Assembly (NCBI GenBank): GCA_945873105.1
Contig: CAMCBW010000011.1
Coordinates: 61,026 to 125,025, forward strand
Source of the DNA: Tangfeifania diversioriginum
Lineage (GTDB): Bacteria > Bacteroidota > Bacteroidia > Bacteroidales > Prolixibacteraceae
Direction of reading: 5' to 3'
Length of the DNA: 64,000 bases
Part shown: positions 35,412 to 43,601 of the stretch, piece by piece
Layout: every line of letters begins with the position of its first letter
Position numbering within the stretch: the first letter of the stretch is position 1
The notes under the pieces: model-generated
Told to the model about the DNA's origin: nothing
The model's input: only the letters and a program-made list of their open reading frames with translations
Database searches by the model: none
Made by a program: the position numbers and the translations under genes

Positions 35412-36563
35412 TTACCTCCTTCCGTATTTTCGGAAAAGATAATATACGCTGCCCAGCGCACCCAGAATGATGAGTATTCCCACCCATCCCCACAGCAACG
35501 GGGTCTCCACAGAAACCCTAAAAGAGATCCTGGAAGTTACTTCAGGAGTCTTTGCTTCCAGGTTCAGTACATAATCCCCGGGAATTGCCTTTTTATCGGC
35601 CTTTACAGTGGCATAGAACCTGGTAGAGCTCCCGGATGGAAGCTTGTCCAACTTTTTCGGTTCGAAGGTGATAGCCCAATTGGCAGGAGCCGTAAATTCG
35701 GGTTTGATATCCGCCAATTCAGAAGAACCGGTATTGGTGATCATCAGCTCCAGTTGTTTCGTCTCCCCTGCGGTAATCTGGGTACTTAGCAATCCGGTAG
35801 GAGTTGTTAGTTCCATGTTCCAGGAACCGGTGATTACCACCTCCAGATCAAGATTGGAGGTGGACGAGCTGTTGGAAGCACTGACCGGAATCTTGTATTT
35901 TCCTGCTTCTACGCGGTCGGGAGCCTTGATATCAATGGTAATGGATTGTGGGGCATTGGGCTCCGCTATAACCGAAGTAACCGGCTGGTAATTCGACTTA
36001 AAGGTTACATTCCATCCCCTGGGGGCATCGGCCACAAATGCATACTGCTGCTTTTCGGCCGTCTGATTTTTCAAGTTGACATTAAAAGTGAAGGTAGAGG
36101 TAGAAACTCCCTGCATGTTGGGTTGACCGCAGGAGAATTCAGTTTTGAAGGTGCCCTGTTCTGAGATGTTGATCACCAGTGGCAGGAGGGTGGTCTGCCC
36201 GGCAGCCAAATTAAATTTGTAGTTTCCCTTGTTCACCTGCAACGGGACATCCACCTTCAGGTTGAGGCTCTTCCGCTCACCCGGCAGGACAGAGAGCTGA
36301 CCAATGGTATAGCCACCGGATTTCAGGGTATAAATCCAGCCGCGGGGCATGCCGGTTACCGCCAAATCTACGTTTTGAAGTGCTGTACCGTTGTTGATGA
36401 CCTCGATGGCATAGTCGATCGATTCGCCGGGCGGGACAGAAATTTTGGTGTAGGGTGTGTAGAGGGTCACACTGTCGTTCGTCTGAACTGCGTGACTAAA
36501 AGTGCTGATGATCCCCAGTGTCAGGGTTAAAAACAGTCTTAACCATTTCGTTTTTTTAGACAT
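35412..36563 (-). CDS. membrane-anchored NEW3-domain (Ig-like repeat) protein
   Basis: This 383-residue protein has a signal peptide (to about 26, FSHAVQ). Three or four NEW3/CARDB-like Ig modules follow, each with the pattern PPGESIDYAIEVINNG, then GMPRGWIYTL and LPSGSSTRFYATVKAD. A C-terminal membrane helix (about 354-376) is followed by YLFRKYGRR. It is an extracytoplasmic protein tethered in the inner membrane. The gene heads an operon with an ABC-2 transporter, and COG1470-type proteins are often found in that setting. A Shine-Dalgarno (GGAGG) precedes the ATG. It may be a periplasmic adaptor or export substrate. Confidence 0.85.
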   Translation of the reverse strand: MSKKTKWLRLFLTLTLGIISTFSHAVQTNDSVTLYTPYTKISVPPGESIDYAIEVINNGTALQNVDLAVTGMPRGWIYTLKSGGYTIGQLSVLPGERKSLNLKVDVPLQVNKGNYKFNLAAGQTTLLPLVINISEQGTFKTEFSCGQPNMQGVSTSTFTFNVNLKNQTAEKQQYAFVADAPRGWNVTFKSNYQPVTSVIAEPNAPQSITIDIKAPDRVEAGKYKIPVSASNSSSTSNLDLEVVITGSWNMELTTPTGLLSTQITAGETKQLELMITNTGSSELADIKPEFTAPANWAITFEPKKLDKLPSGSSTRFYATVKADKKAIPGDYVLNLEAKTPEVTSRISFRVSVETPLLWGWVGILIILGALGSVYYLFRKYGRR

Positions 36564-36605
36564 AAAAAATCCTCCATAATTTTTAAAGATTTAAAACTCG
36601 GGAGG

Positions 36606-36636
36606 CAAAAATAAAAAATCAGAAAAAAAAATCAAA
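36606..36636 (-). promoter_or_regulatory. Bacteroidota-type promoter of the NEW3-ABC operon
   Basis: On the minus strand it reads TTTG (36636-36633), 19 bases, then TATTTTTG (36613-36606), a full match to the consensus in both boxes and spacing. It lies between the stop of the regulator gene at 36647 and the NEW3 start codon, leaving a leader of about 35 bases. It makes the operon independent of the two-component genes upstream. Confidence 0.75.
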
Positions 36637-36646
36637 CAAAAGAAAA

Positions 36647-37339
36647 TCAATTTTCATAGGTCATGATAAAACCGCTGCCGTGGATGTTGCGGATCTCGAC
36701 GGTGGGATCTTCCCGGAAGAATTTCCTAAGTTTGGTGATGAACACATCCATGCTCCTGGTGGTAAAATAGCCATCATCTCCCCAGATTCGTTTTAGCGCC
36801 ATCTCTCTTGGCAAGAGCTCATTGCGATGTTCACAAAGCAGTTGCAACAGGGCTGCCTCTTTTGGGCTTAACAACTGACGGGCTTCACCGAGCCGTATTT
36901 CCCGCAGCCTGGTATCAAAAAGATACTTGCCAATGGTATGAAGGTGGTTGGTATTTCCGGATTCTCCTTCGGCCCGCTTCAGCAGGACCGCAATTTTGTA
37001 CATCAGTACATCGGCATCAAACGGTTTGACAATGTAATCGTCGGCCCCCAGTTTGTACCCTTCCAGAATATCCTCTTTCAGGGATTTGGCCGTCAGGTAG
37101 ATGATGGGGATGCGTGCATTCATCGACCGGATCTCCCGGCCAATCGAGAAGCCATCTACATTGGGCAGCATCACATCCAGCAGGCAAATATCCCAGCTGC
37201 CTTCACGGAACGAGCTGACGGCATACTTCCCGTCTGTCAGCCAGGTAACTGCATAGTTGCAAATCTCCAGGTAGGATTTCAGGACCGCCCCGAAACTCAG
37301 GTCGTCCTCTACAAAGAAGATGCTCCTGCGTGTACTCAT
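36647..37339 (-). CDS. OmpR/PhoB-family response regulator (second RprY-like)
   Basis: This 230-residue regulator has a receiver (about 6-122: EDD, Asp near 55 in LLDVMLPNVDG, Lys in IVKPF) and a C-terminal winged helix (about 130-230, ending HGSGFIMTYE). It overlaps the sensor kinase stop by 4 bases (ATGA). Its most likely DNA target is the phased TTAAC direct repeat at 39025-39061, in the divergent promoter region between the kinase and the nonaproline secreted protein. Confidence 0.94.
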   Translation of the reverse strand: MSTRRSIFFVEDDLSFGAVLKSYLEICNYAVTWLTDGKYAVSSFREGSWDICLLDVMLPNVDGFSIGREIRSMNARIPIIYLTAKSLKEDILEGYKLGADDYIVKPFDADVLMYKIAVLLKRAEGESGNTNHLHTIGKYLFDTRLREIRLGEARQLLSPKEAALLQLLCEHRNELLPREMALKRIWGDDGYFTTRSMDVFITKLRKFFREDPTVEIRNIHGSGFIMTYEN

Positions 37340-38934
37340 CGGCGGTTGTTTAAAAAGGGGATGAAAACAGTGAAGCGGCTTCCTTTCCCGGGTTCGCTCT
37401 GCACTTTAATCGACCCACTGTTGGCTTCCAGAATAGCCTTGATGTAGCTCAATCCAAGACCGAATCCCTTGATGGTATGAATGTTGCCGGTCGTGAGCCG
37501 GTAGAATTTGTCAAAAATCCTGGCTTGTACAGCCTTGGTCATACCGATGCCATTGTCCTCAACGGATAGCAGCACACCATCCGGGGCATTGGCGGTGGAG
37601 ACTTTGATCAGCGGGGCATCCGGAGTATATTTGTTGGCATTGTCGAGCAGGTTGCATACCAGGTTGGTAAAATGGATCGGATCTGTCGTTACCACCGGAT
37701 TCACGGCGTCGAAGCTGGTCTCAATCCTGCCCCCCCGCTGCTCCACCTGAAGTACGAAACCTTCAATGGCCGCCTCGATCAATGGATGAACATCCGTAGC
37801 CTGGAAATTGAATTCAAACTCCTTGCGGTCGAGCCTGGCGATCTGGAGGATACGCTCTACCTGCTCGTTCATCCGGATGTTCTCTTTTTTGATCATTCCG
37901 GCAAAGAACCGAACCCTCTCCTCCTCGTTGATTACTTTTTCGTTGGTAATGGAATCGGCGGCAATGGAGATGGTGGCAATGGGTGTTTTGAACTCATGGG
38001 TCATGTTGTTGATGAAATCAGATTTCATCTCAGAGACTTTTTTCTGCTTGATAATCTGATAGATACTCAACAGAAAAGTAAGAAAGATGATCAAGGTAAA
38101 TACCACTGAAAGGCCCAGCAACAAGGATGTTTTTTGACCGATAAAGAGATCCCTTTCGGGGAAATTGATGGCTAGTTCCAGCTTCTTCCGGAAAATATCA
38201 TCGGGGAAAAGATTGACCCGGTACCACCTAACGCGTGAAGTGGAAATGGTATCCCTGGCAGCCAGGCTATCACTCCCCGAAACTGAAAGGTTGAATTCGA
38301 TCGGTATGGCACGGTCGGTCAACTCCTCCATAAGCAATTTCCGCAACTGATTTTCATCAATGTGACGACCGGTCTCCCAACCACTGTATTCGATCTGGAT
38401 CTGGTTGGAGAGGTTCTTCAGCTGTTTGATCTTCTTGCCAATGGCGCTGTCACTGATGGAGACCTGGACTTTTAAATCAGAATCGTTCATACTTCCGCGA
38501 AAATCTTCCGTGAGAATTTGGAGGGATTTGGTGGATTTTCCTTTGGTTGAACCTGACATTACCACATAGCTCATCTGATTGGCATGTTTTCCTTTGGTTG
38601 TCTTTAGAGTGATGGTATTGTGAATGGTATCTCTTTTGACGACAAAATCCATGTTGTCGAATTCAGTTGGGGGTGGAGGGGGTGGAGGTGGAGGGAAAGG
38701 TATTTGCTTTTCCCAATTGATGGTATCTCCTAAGGCAAATCCACGAATAACCTTCAAATCGTGACCCGTTTCCAAACGACGTACCGCCTTGTTCATTGCT
38801 TCGTTCACAGAGCGGTCGAACAGTTCATTGCGCACCGCCACCGAATTGTTGAACCAATAGAGTTGCACTGCCACGATACCGGGCAGGGAAATTCCCATTA
38901 GCAGGACCAATCCTATGATAAACCGCTTGTTCAT
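37336..38934 (-). CDS. sensor histidine kinase with nonaproline periplasmic domain (second RprX-like)
   Basis: This is a 532-residue membrane kinase: TM1 (about 5-25), periplasmic sensor region (about 26-270), TM2 (about 275-297), HisKA with MTHEFKTP (H near 312), and HATPase_c with NLLDNANKY, DNGIGM and GFGLGLSY. The sensor domain has a run of nine prolines (about residues 81-89, after IPF). A Lys/Thr/Ser-rich stretch (TLKTTKGKHANQM, GSTKGKSTKS) follows. It is co-translated with the regulator downstream. The divergent gene at 39127 encodes a secreted protein with an identical nine-proline run, which hints that the two interact or evolved together. Translation of such a run normally needs elongation factor P. 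Confidence 0.94.
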   Translation of the reverse strand: MNKRFIIGLVLLMGISLPGIVAVQLYWFNNSVAVRNELFDRSVNEAMNKAVRRLETGHDLKVIRGFALGDTINWEKQIPFPPPPPPPPPTEFDNMDFVVKRDTIHNTITLKTTKGKHANQMSYVVMSGSTKGKSTKSLQILTEDFRGSMNDSDLKVQVSISDSAIGKKIKQLKNLSNQIQIEYSGWETGRHIDENQLRKLLMEELTDRAIPIEFNLSVSGSDSLAARDTISTSRVRWYRVNLFPDDIFRKKLELAINFPERDLFIGQKTSLLLGLSVVFTLIIFLTFLLSIYQIIKQKKVSEMKSDFINNMTHEFKTPIATISIAADSITNEKVINEEERVRFFAGMIKKENIRMNEQVERILQIARLDRKEFEFNFQATDVHPLIEAAIEGFVLQVEQRGGRIETSFDAVNPVVTTDPIHFTNLVCNLLDNANKYTPDAPLIKVSTANAPDGVLLSVEDNGIGMTKAVQARIFDKFYRLTTGNIHTIKGFGLGLSYIKAILEANSGSIKVQSEPGKGSRFTVFIPFLNNRR

Positions 38935-39024
38935 GATTTAGAAAATGTAAACTATTACTGCTGTGTAAGTTTGTTTTTACATTGTTTTCCAAAATTAGCT
39001 ATTTATTTTACCCCCTTCTCAACT

Positions 39025-39061
39025 TTAACTTCACCTTAACACTTTTTCAGGGGATCTTAAC
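39025..39061. promoter_or_regulatory. phased TTAAC direct repeats, probable response-regulator operator
   Basis: TTAAC occurs at 39025-39029, 39036-39040 and 39057-39061. The spacings are 11 and 21 bases, that is one and two DNA turns. OmpR/PhoB-type regulators bind direct repeats of 11-base period. The site lies in the divergent gap between the sensor kinase (start 38934) and the secreted protein (start 39127), about 66 bases before the latter. Confidence 0.5.
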
Positions 39062-39126
39062 CCATCCAAAGGATTATAAGCACTAACATTGTCCTGTCGA
39101 AGAATTTATTTTTTTACTTAAAACTG

Positions 39127-39801
39127 ATGCATATGAAAATCGTATTTTTTTTAGCACTGTTCCTCATGACCACCCTCTTCTCCTTTGGGCAGACTGCGAA
39201 AACTGCACCTGCAGCAAAGAGTGAGCAGAAGAAGGAACAGCATGTCAAGGTAATGGTCAGCCAGAACGGAAAGGTGACGAACATTGATACCACCTTCAAT
39301 TTTTCGGATGAGAAACTGGTCAAGCTGAAAGTTGATTCCCTCCTTAAGAAACTTGAAATTGTGGATGGCAAAGATGGGAATGCCAATATTGTCATCATCA
39401 AGGGAGATGACAACATGCACTGGGGCCAAAAATCCGGATCAAGTCATGCCGGAGGTAAGGAGATGAAGGTTTTCTACATGCAAGGGGATTCAGGCAGCAT
39501 GAAAAACCAGAAAAAAGTGGTTCATATTATGCGGGACGGTGAGGTAACAATGTTCGGTCATGACGGAGATATGATGCCCCCACCCCCACCACCCCCGCCT
39601 CCATACCGTGTTCAAGGTTTTAAGATATCGGGAGGCGATCCTTTCGCCATGGACCCCGATAACAAGGACATCATCTCCTACGACCGGAAAGACATCGGCA
39701 AAGGATTGGAAAAAATTACCATTGTAAGAAAGAAACACACGCCTTCAACCGATGCGAAACAGGTTGAAGTGAAAGTGGAGGTCTCGGACGAGAAGAAGTA
39801 G
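39127..39801 (+). CDS. secreted protein with nonaproline run, partner candidate of the adjacent sensor
   Basis: This 224-residue protein has a signal peptide (MHMKIVFFLALFLMTTLFSF, cut after FGQ); ATG 39133 is an alternative start. The mature part is charged, with EQKKEQHVKVMVSQNGKV, a beta-type segment (KKVVHIMRDGEVTMFGHDGDM), nine prolines at about 151-159, then YRVQGFKISGGDP and a Lys-rich C-terminus. I do not recognise the family. It is transcribed away from the sensor kinase, which carries nine prolines of its own, with the operator-like TTAAC repeats between. A good terminator follows. It may be a periplasmic ligand or feedback protein of the system; this is inference. Confidence 0.8.
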   Translation: MHMKIVFFLALFLMTTLFSFGQTAKTAPAAKSEQKKEQHVKVMVSQNGKVTNIDTTFNFSDEKLVKLKVDSLLKKLEIVDGKDGNANIVIIKGDDNMHWGQKSGSSHAGGKEMKVFYMQGDSGSMKNQKKVVHIMRDGEVTMFGHDGDMMPPPPPPPPPYRVQGFKISGGDPFAMDPDNKDIISYDRKDIGKGLEKITIVRKKHTPSTDAKQVEVKVEVSDEKK

Positions 39802-39817
39802 TTTTCCCGGTACGATA

Positions 39818-39866
39818 AGAAATGGGGAACAAGGGTGGACTTCCACGCTTGTTCCCCATTCTTTTT
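39818..39866 (+). terminator. intrinsic terminator of the nonaproline secreted protein gene
   Basis: The arms aatggggaacaag (39821-39833) and cttgttccccatt (39848-39860) pair perfectly over 13 bases, with an inner gtgg/ccac helix, followed by ctttttat. It lies 20 bases after the stop codon. Confidence 0.85.
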
Positions 39867-40022
39867 ATGGCCAATTTCTCAAAAATAATTGCTAATTTTC
39901 ACTTCCAATTCCACTGTTACTTTTACATGTGCACCACAAAATCCATGAAAAGTCGTTGATAGGACTGGCTTCGCTGACAGCCTATGGCTGACATCTTTGA
40001 TAAATATGTAACAAATTAAACT

Positions 40023-40556
40023 ATGCTGAAATATAAATTGTTGACCCTCCTTTTGTTGTTGCTTCAATCAGCATTCGGGCAGCTTCCTGGTAAGGATACC
40101 GGAAGCAAAATTTCGCAGGAGGATGCTCAAAAAGTGCTGGATCACCACAACCTGGTCAGGAAAGAGGTGGGTGTCGGCGAATTGGTATGGAGCAACGATT
40201 TGGCTGCGTTTGCGCAGGAGTGGGCTGATCACCTGGCCAAAAATGGCTGCAGGATGGAACACCGGAAACAACCCAAAATCAACAATGAACCTGTGGGGGA
40301 GAACCTCTTCTGGGGAAGTTCTGCCACCGCTTATGGCCCCATGGATGCCTCCCTCTCCTGGTACAGTGAAATCAAAATCTACAAATACGGAAAATTTGGC
40401 ACCGGCAACTGGCATGCCATTGGGCACTATACCCAGATGGTTTGGGAAAATACGAAACAGGTCGGGTTTGGGGTGGCAGTCTGTAAGAACGGGGAGATTC
40501 TGGTAGTAGCCAACTATGCACCTGCCGGGAATTACATGGATCAGTATCCGTATTAG
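40023..40556 (+). CDS. secreted CAP-domain (SCP/PR-1 family) protein
   Basis: This 177-residue protein has a signal peptide (LLTLLLLLLQSAFGQ). One CAP domain covers about 38-177, with the pathogenesis-related-1 hallmarks: DHHNLVRKEVGV, LVWSNDLAAFAQEWAD, GENLFWGSS, GHYTQMVWENTKQVGFG and VVANYAPAGNY. The two His and two Glu residues of the CAP cavity appear to be present. It is closer to the plant/animal PR-1 arrangement than to the SafA/YkwD-type bacterial CAP proteins. Members bind lipids or sterols or act against other organisms; the role here is unknown. It is a single gene. Confidence 0.93.
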   Translation: MLKYKLLTLLLLLLQSAFGQLPGKDTGSKISQEDAQKVLDHHNLVRKEVGVGELVWSNDLAAFAQEWADHLAKNGCRMEHRKQPKINNEPVGENLFWGSSATAYGPMDASLSWYSEIKIYKYGKFGTGNWHAIGHYTQMVWENTKQVGFGVAVCKNGEILVVANYAPAGNYMDQYPY

Positions 40557-40617
40557 CTTGGAACACCGATCATTTTTATCGATCTATCACCCTATTAATC
40601 ATTTATCTGCAATTAGT

Positions 40618-40646
40618 TGCGCGCAATGTACGCAAGGAGCGCAAAG
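40618..40646. repeat. degenerate gcaatgtac/gcaaag repeat
   Basis: The stretch consists of variants of a 9-10-base unit (cgcaatgta, cgcaaggag, cgcaaagaa). It is located between the convergent CAP and TIGR02757 genes. It resembles other short-period intergenic elements of this window in size and placement. Confidence 0.45.
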
Positions 40647-40682
40647 AAATCAGAAGTCAACACTTTGACTATTACCTAAATT

Positions 40683-41462
40683 TTAAAATTTCTCGAAGAT
40701 CCCCAGCCCAAACAGCGCAAAATCGTATTTCACCGGATCCGCCGGATCCATCCACCTCAGATTGGCATCCAGCTCTGCCAGGGCTTTGGCATCGTTTTGA
40801 TTCCTGCTAAGGAGTCCGAGTTTCCGGGCCACATTGCCCGAATGAAGGTCCAGCGGACAGGAGAGCTGGTGGGGCGAGATGGATTTCCAAATCCCGAAAT
40901 CCACACCACAATTGTCCTGCCTGACCATCCATCTCAAGAACATGTTGATGCGTTTGGCAGCCGAACCACTGGCCGGATCCGACACATGTTTCAGGGTGCG
41001 GGAAGGATGCGGCAGCGCAAAGAACGCATTTTTGAAGCGGGTGATGGCAGGTTGGGTGGACTTATCCTCCACGGCTACTGACAGCACCTTCTCGAGTCCC
41101 CCTTGCTCTGCGTAGAGGTACTTCAGCGCCCGGATAAAATAGCACAGGTCGATTTGGTTGAAGGTTCGGTGCACAAACCCATCCAGCCGATCAAGATGCT
41201 GCGCCGTGTGGTTCATTACGAAGTCGAAGGGGGAATTCCCCATCAGCTCCATCAGCCTGAAGCCATTCTGGACAATCATCTTCCGGTTTCCCCAGGCGAT
41301 GGTAGCCGCAAGAAATCCAGCGATCTCGATGTCTTCTTTCCGGTCGTACCGGTGCGGAATGGCAACCGGATCGGCCACTACAAACCTTGGGTGGTTGTAT
41401 TGAATGACCTTTTCGTCAAGGAATTCCTTTAACTCAGGGAGTGCTTTTGCCAAGATGTCCAT
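40683..41462 (-). CDS. TIGR02757 family protein
   Basis: This 259-residue protein from ATG 41462 has the motif NHPRFVVADPVAIPHRYDRKEDIEIAGF split over about residues 23-50. FLAATIAWGNRKMIVQNG and the C-terminal LGLLSRNQNDAKALAELDANLRWMDP identify the TIGR02757 (DUF2400) family of Bacteroidota and some other phyla. Function is unproven; helical repeats resembling those of DNA glycosylases have been suggested for the family. It is convergent with the CAP gene and lies upstream of a small membrane protein gene on the same strand. Confidence 0.88.
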   Translation of the reverse strand: MDILAKALPELKEFLDEKVIQYNHPRFVVADPVAIPHRYDRKEDIEIAGFLAATIAWGNRKMIVQNGFRLMELMGNSPFDFVMNHTAQHLDRLDGFVHRTFNQIDLCYFIRALKYLYAEQGGLEKVLSVAVEDKSTQPAITRFKNAFFALPHPSRTLKHVSDPASGSAAKRINMFLRWMVRQDNCGVDFGIWKSISPHQLSCPLDLHSGNVARKLGLLSRNQNDAKALAELDANLRWMDPADPVKYDFALFGLGIFEKF

Positions 41463-41528
41463 TTTCAACAAAAATACACCTTAACCTGGTTAAATGTTTT
41501 GTATCTGACGAAATCCAAAGCCATCGGA

Positions 41529-41795
41529 TCAAAACAGCAAAAGTGCAGCAACAATAATTGCGGTAACAATCAACAATACAGTGATCACCCTTTTCTCAAA
41601 TGCGATCAATAGATCACATTCCGCAATCTTCTCCAGGATCATTTTATCCCCGGGACTAAGATGAAGTGCCCGCTCGTAATAACTTTTGGCAGGTCTCAGC
41701 AACTCAATTTTGAGAAAGTCGTCGCCATGTTGCAGCAAATCCATCAATTCATTTTCTGCTGGACTCAAGGTGTGTTTGGAGGTAGCGTGTGCCAT
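41529..41795 (-). CDS. small C-terminally anchored protein of unknown function
   Basis: From ATG 41795 the product has 88 residues. It has a helical, TPR-like segment (LLRPAKSYYERALHLSPGDK, about 31-50) and one C-terminal transmembrane helix (VITVLLIVTAIIVAALLLF). Tail-anchored layout with the soluble part in the cytoplasm is expected. I do not know the family. It lies 70 bases downstream of the LysE gene on the same strand. Confidence 0.7.
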   Translation of the reverse strand: MAHATSKHTLSPAENELMDLLQHGDDFLKIELLRPAKSYYERALHLSPGDKMILEKIAECDLLIAFEKRVITVLLIVTAIIVAALLLF

Positions 41796-41865
41796 GACAG
41801 ATGGTTTTAGTTGGAATTCAACCAAATATAGGAAAATAAAGCCGGGATTCAATAAAAACCACTGA

Positions 41866-42492
41866 TTATCTGAATGTCAGGACCACTTTTATTCCCAAAA
41901 AAACCAGGAATCCACCCAAAGTATAGTTGATTGGTTTTTCATACCGGAGAAAGATCTTTTGAATTCGGGGTTGGGTGAGAAAGGTGGATACAATGGTAAA
42001 CCAGGCAAATGCTGTCAGGATAATGATCACTGAGATGATCAGAATGATGTGCAAGGGGGTGGAACTGCTGATGACAAAGGTGAAAAGGCTCAGGAAAAAG
42101 AGGGTTGCCTTGGGATTCAGTACGTTGGTGAGGAATCCCATTTTGAATGCCTGCAAACGGCTAAGATCGGTACGCGACTTCTCGGCAGTAAGATCCAGTT
42201 TGGAACCTTTCGCCAGCATTGACCCGACCCCCATGTAGATCAGATAGCCGGCACCAAGAATTTTGATCAATGTGAAGAGCAGGATGGATTTTGAGATGAC
42301 CAGCCCAATTCCAGCCGCGCAATAAAAGAGGTGAATCATCAATGCCGTACTGATACCCAGTCCGGTATAAATGCCAGACCTGCGTGAATAGCAAAGTGAA
42401 TTCCGGACCGTCATCACAAAATCTGGACCGGGGCTCACGGCAGCAAGCAGGTTTAATAGGGCAACTGTTCCAATCAGTGGCAGGTATTCCAT
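41866..42492 (-). CDS. LysE/RhtB-family amino-acid exporter
   Basis: This 208-residue, six-helix membrane protein starts at ATG 42492 (MEYLPLIGTVALLNLLAAVS). The family motif AAVSPGPDFVMTVRNSL (about 16-32) and the internal GFLTNVLNPKATLFFLSLF (about 111-129) are typical of LysE/RhtB exporters, which export amino acids or homoserine lactones using the proton gradient. The frame continues upstream but without helices. The natural substrate is unknown. Confidence 0.92.
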   Translation of the reverse strand: MEYLPLIGTVALLNLLAAVSPGPDFVMTVRNSLCYSRRSGIYTGLGISTALMIHLFYCAAGIGLVISKSILLFTLIKILGAGYLIYMGVGSMLAKGSKLDLTAEKSRTDLSRLQAFKMGFLTNVLNPKATLFFLSLFTFVISSSTPLHIILIISVIIILTAFAWFTIVSTFLTQPRIQKIFLRYEKPINYTLGGFLVFLGIKVVLTFR

Positions 42493-42931
42493 CCCAAAGA
42501 CCAATTTCGTGCAATTACCGCAATTTTTTCTTCTTGTCAAAATGTTATGGCACAAATGCACTTTTTTAAATCTGTCCACGATTTGACCACGCCCAAAGAA
42601 TTTCAGTTCTTGATTAATTTGTTTGCTTTGTGTGAAATATACGTCACAAATAGTTCAGCTGCCGAATAATATTGTAGCCATACAATTTTGATAAGGGATT
42701 TGACAGAAGATGCTATTTTAAGGGTCGGGTAGTGGTTCCTCAGATGGAACCACTGCCCTGATTTAAGACAGCATATTGCAACAATACCGGAGCAAACAGG
42801 TCCAAAGAGATGTCTCTATAAGCCTGATAAACAATGAAATGATTTACCCACTGGAGGAAATTCACACCAACCGGAAATGATTCTGTGGGTATACCATTTG
42901 GCCATTAAAAATCAAATTAGAAACAAAGGAA
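42493..42931. other. long divergent intergenic region with a stable hairpin
   Basis: The main feature is a hairpin at 42727-42758: gggtagtggttcc and ggaaccactgccc pair over 13 positions (one G-U) around a 6-base loop. An outer tgct/agca pair at 42711 and 42770 may extend it. It is not followed by a T run on either strand. No open frame of natural composition exists in this gap. It could be a structured leader of the gene at 42932 or a small RNA. Confidence 0.4.
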
Positions 42932-43243
42932 ATGGAAATTACAGAGTTCTCCAATCATATCATGGCATGGAGGGTGATCAGGGTAAAGGTCATCAATGGA
43001 GTTGCCATTGAAGTCGGGTCCATGCTGTCGGAGTGCAATCACTCCTTGATACGTAGCAAGATTGCCAAACTCATGAACAAATACTGGGTAGACAAGTATC
43101 GCATCAAATCAGGAATTTCAAACAATTTTCAACCATCAGAAGGAGGTGAATACCTTGGATGGCCTTGCGGCAACGGGAAGATTTACCTGATGGAAAATAC
43201 CGAGGAGAACCTGCAGGGCAGTATCGAGGAAAAGATTGCCTGA
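42932..43243 (+). CDS. small hypothetical protein
   Basis: This 103-residue protein (MEITEFSNHIMAWRVIRVKV at the start) is preceded by the AAGGA-like leader aaacaaaggaa. Its composition looks natural: basic in the middle (SLIRSKIAKLMNKYW), acidic at the end (ENTEENLQGSIEEKIA). It has no signal peptide or membrane helix, and I recognise no family. It stands alone between two long non-coding stretches, upstream of the redox/phosphorelay operon on the same strand. Confidence 0.5.
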   Translation: MEITEFSNHIMAWRVIRVKVINGVAIEVGSMLSECNHSLIRSKIAKLMNKYWVDKYRIKSGISNNFQPSEGGEYLGWPCGNGKIYLMENTEENLQGSIEEKIA

Positions 43244-43601
43244 CCCTATCTTGAACCTATCATGCAACACTCATATTTTAATCTGTTGCAATATTTCAAC
43301 CCCATTCCCTTCCGTGGGTTGGCCCATGAAAAGAAGATGATTTAGCGCTGATTTGAAAATCATCAACCGAGATGATAACAAAATCAAGGGTTTTGGCTTT
43401 GCCAATTATCGATTCCATGCGACAATTGAAAAACAAATAGTCAACAATTGAATCCTTTTTTTCGGATTTTATGGCAATTATCTGAATATTTCAAACAAAA
43501 ATACCATTCATTTGTTAAATGGCTATATACACATGTGAGAAGGTTGATACCTGTTGCCTATTGATGAATAAAAAGGTTAAATCCATAAATCTCTTTAATG
43601 T
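43244..43601. other. AT-rich region upstream of the redox/phosphorelay operon
   Basis: It presumably holds the promoter of the operon starting at 43602, but I see no clean TTTG/TAnnTTTG pair. No gene or strong hairpin is visible. Confidence 0.35.

Noticed and set aside
38666..38700. Purine/pyrimidine repeat as a phase-variation tract.
   Set aside because: The DNA behind the nine prolines mixes CCT, CCA and CCC and is not a homopolymer or a perfect short repeat, so slippage switching is unlikely.
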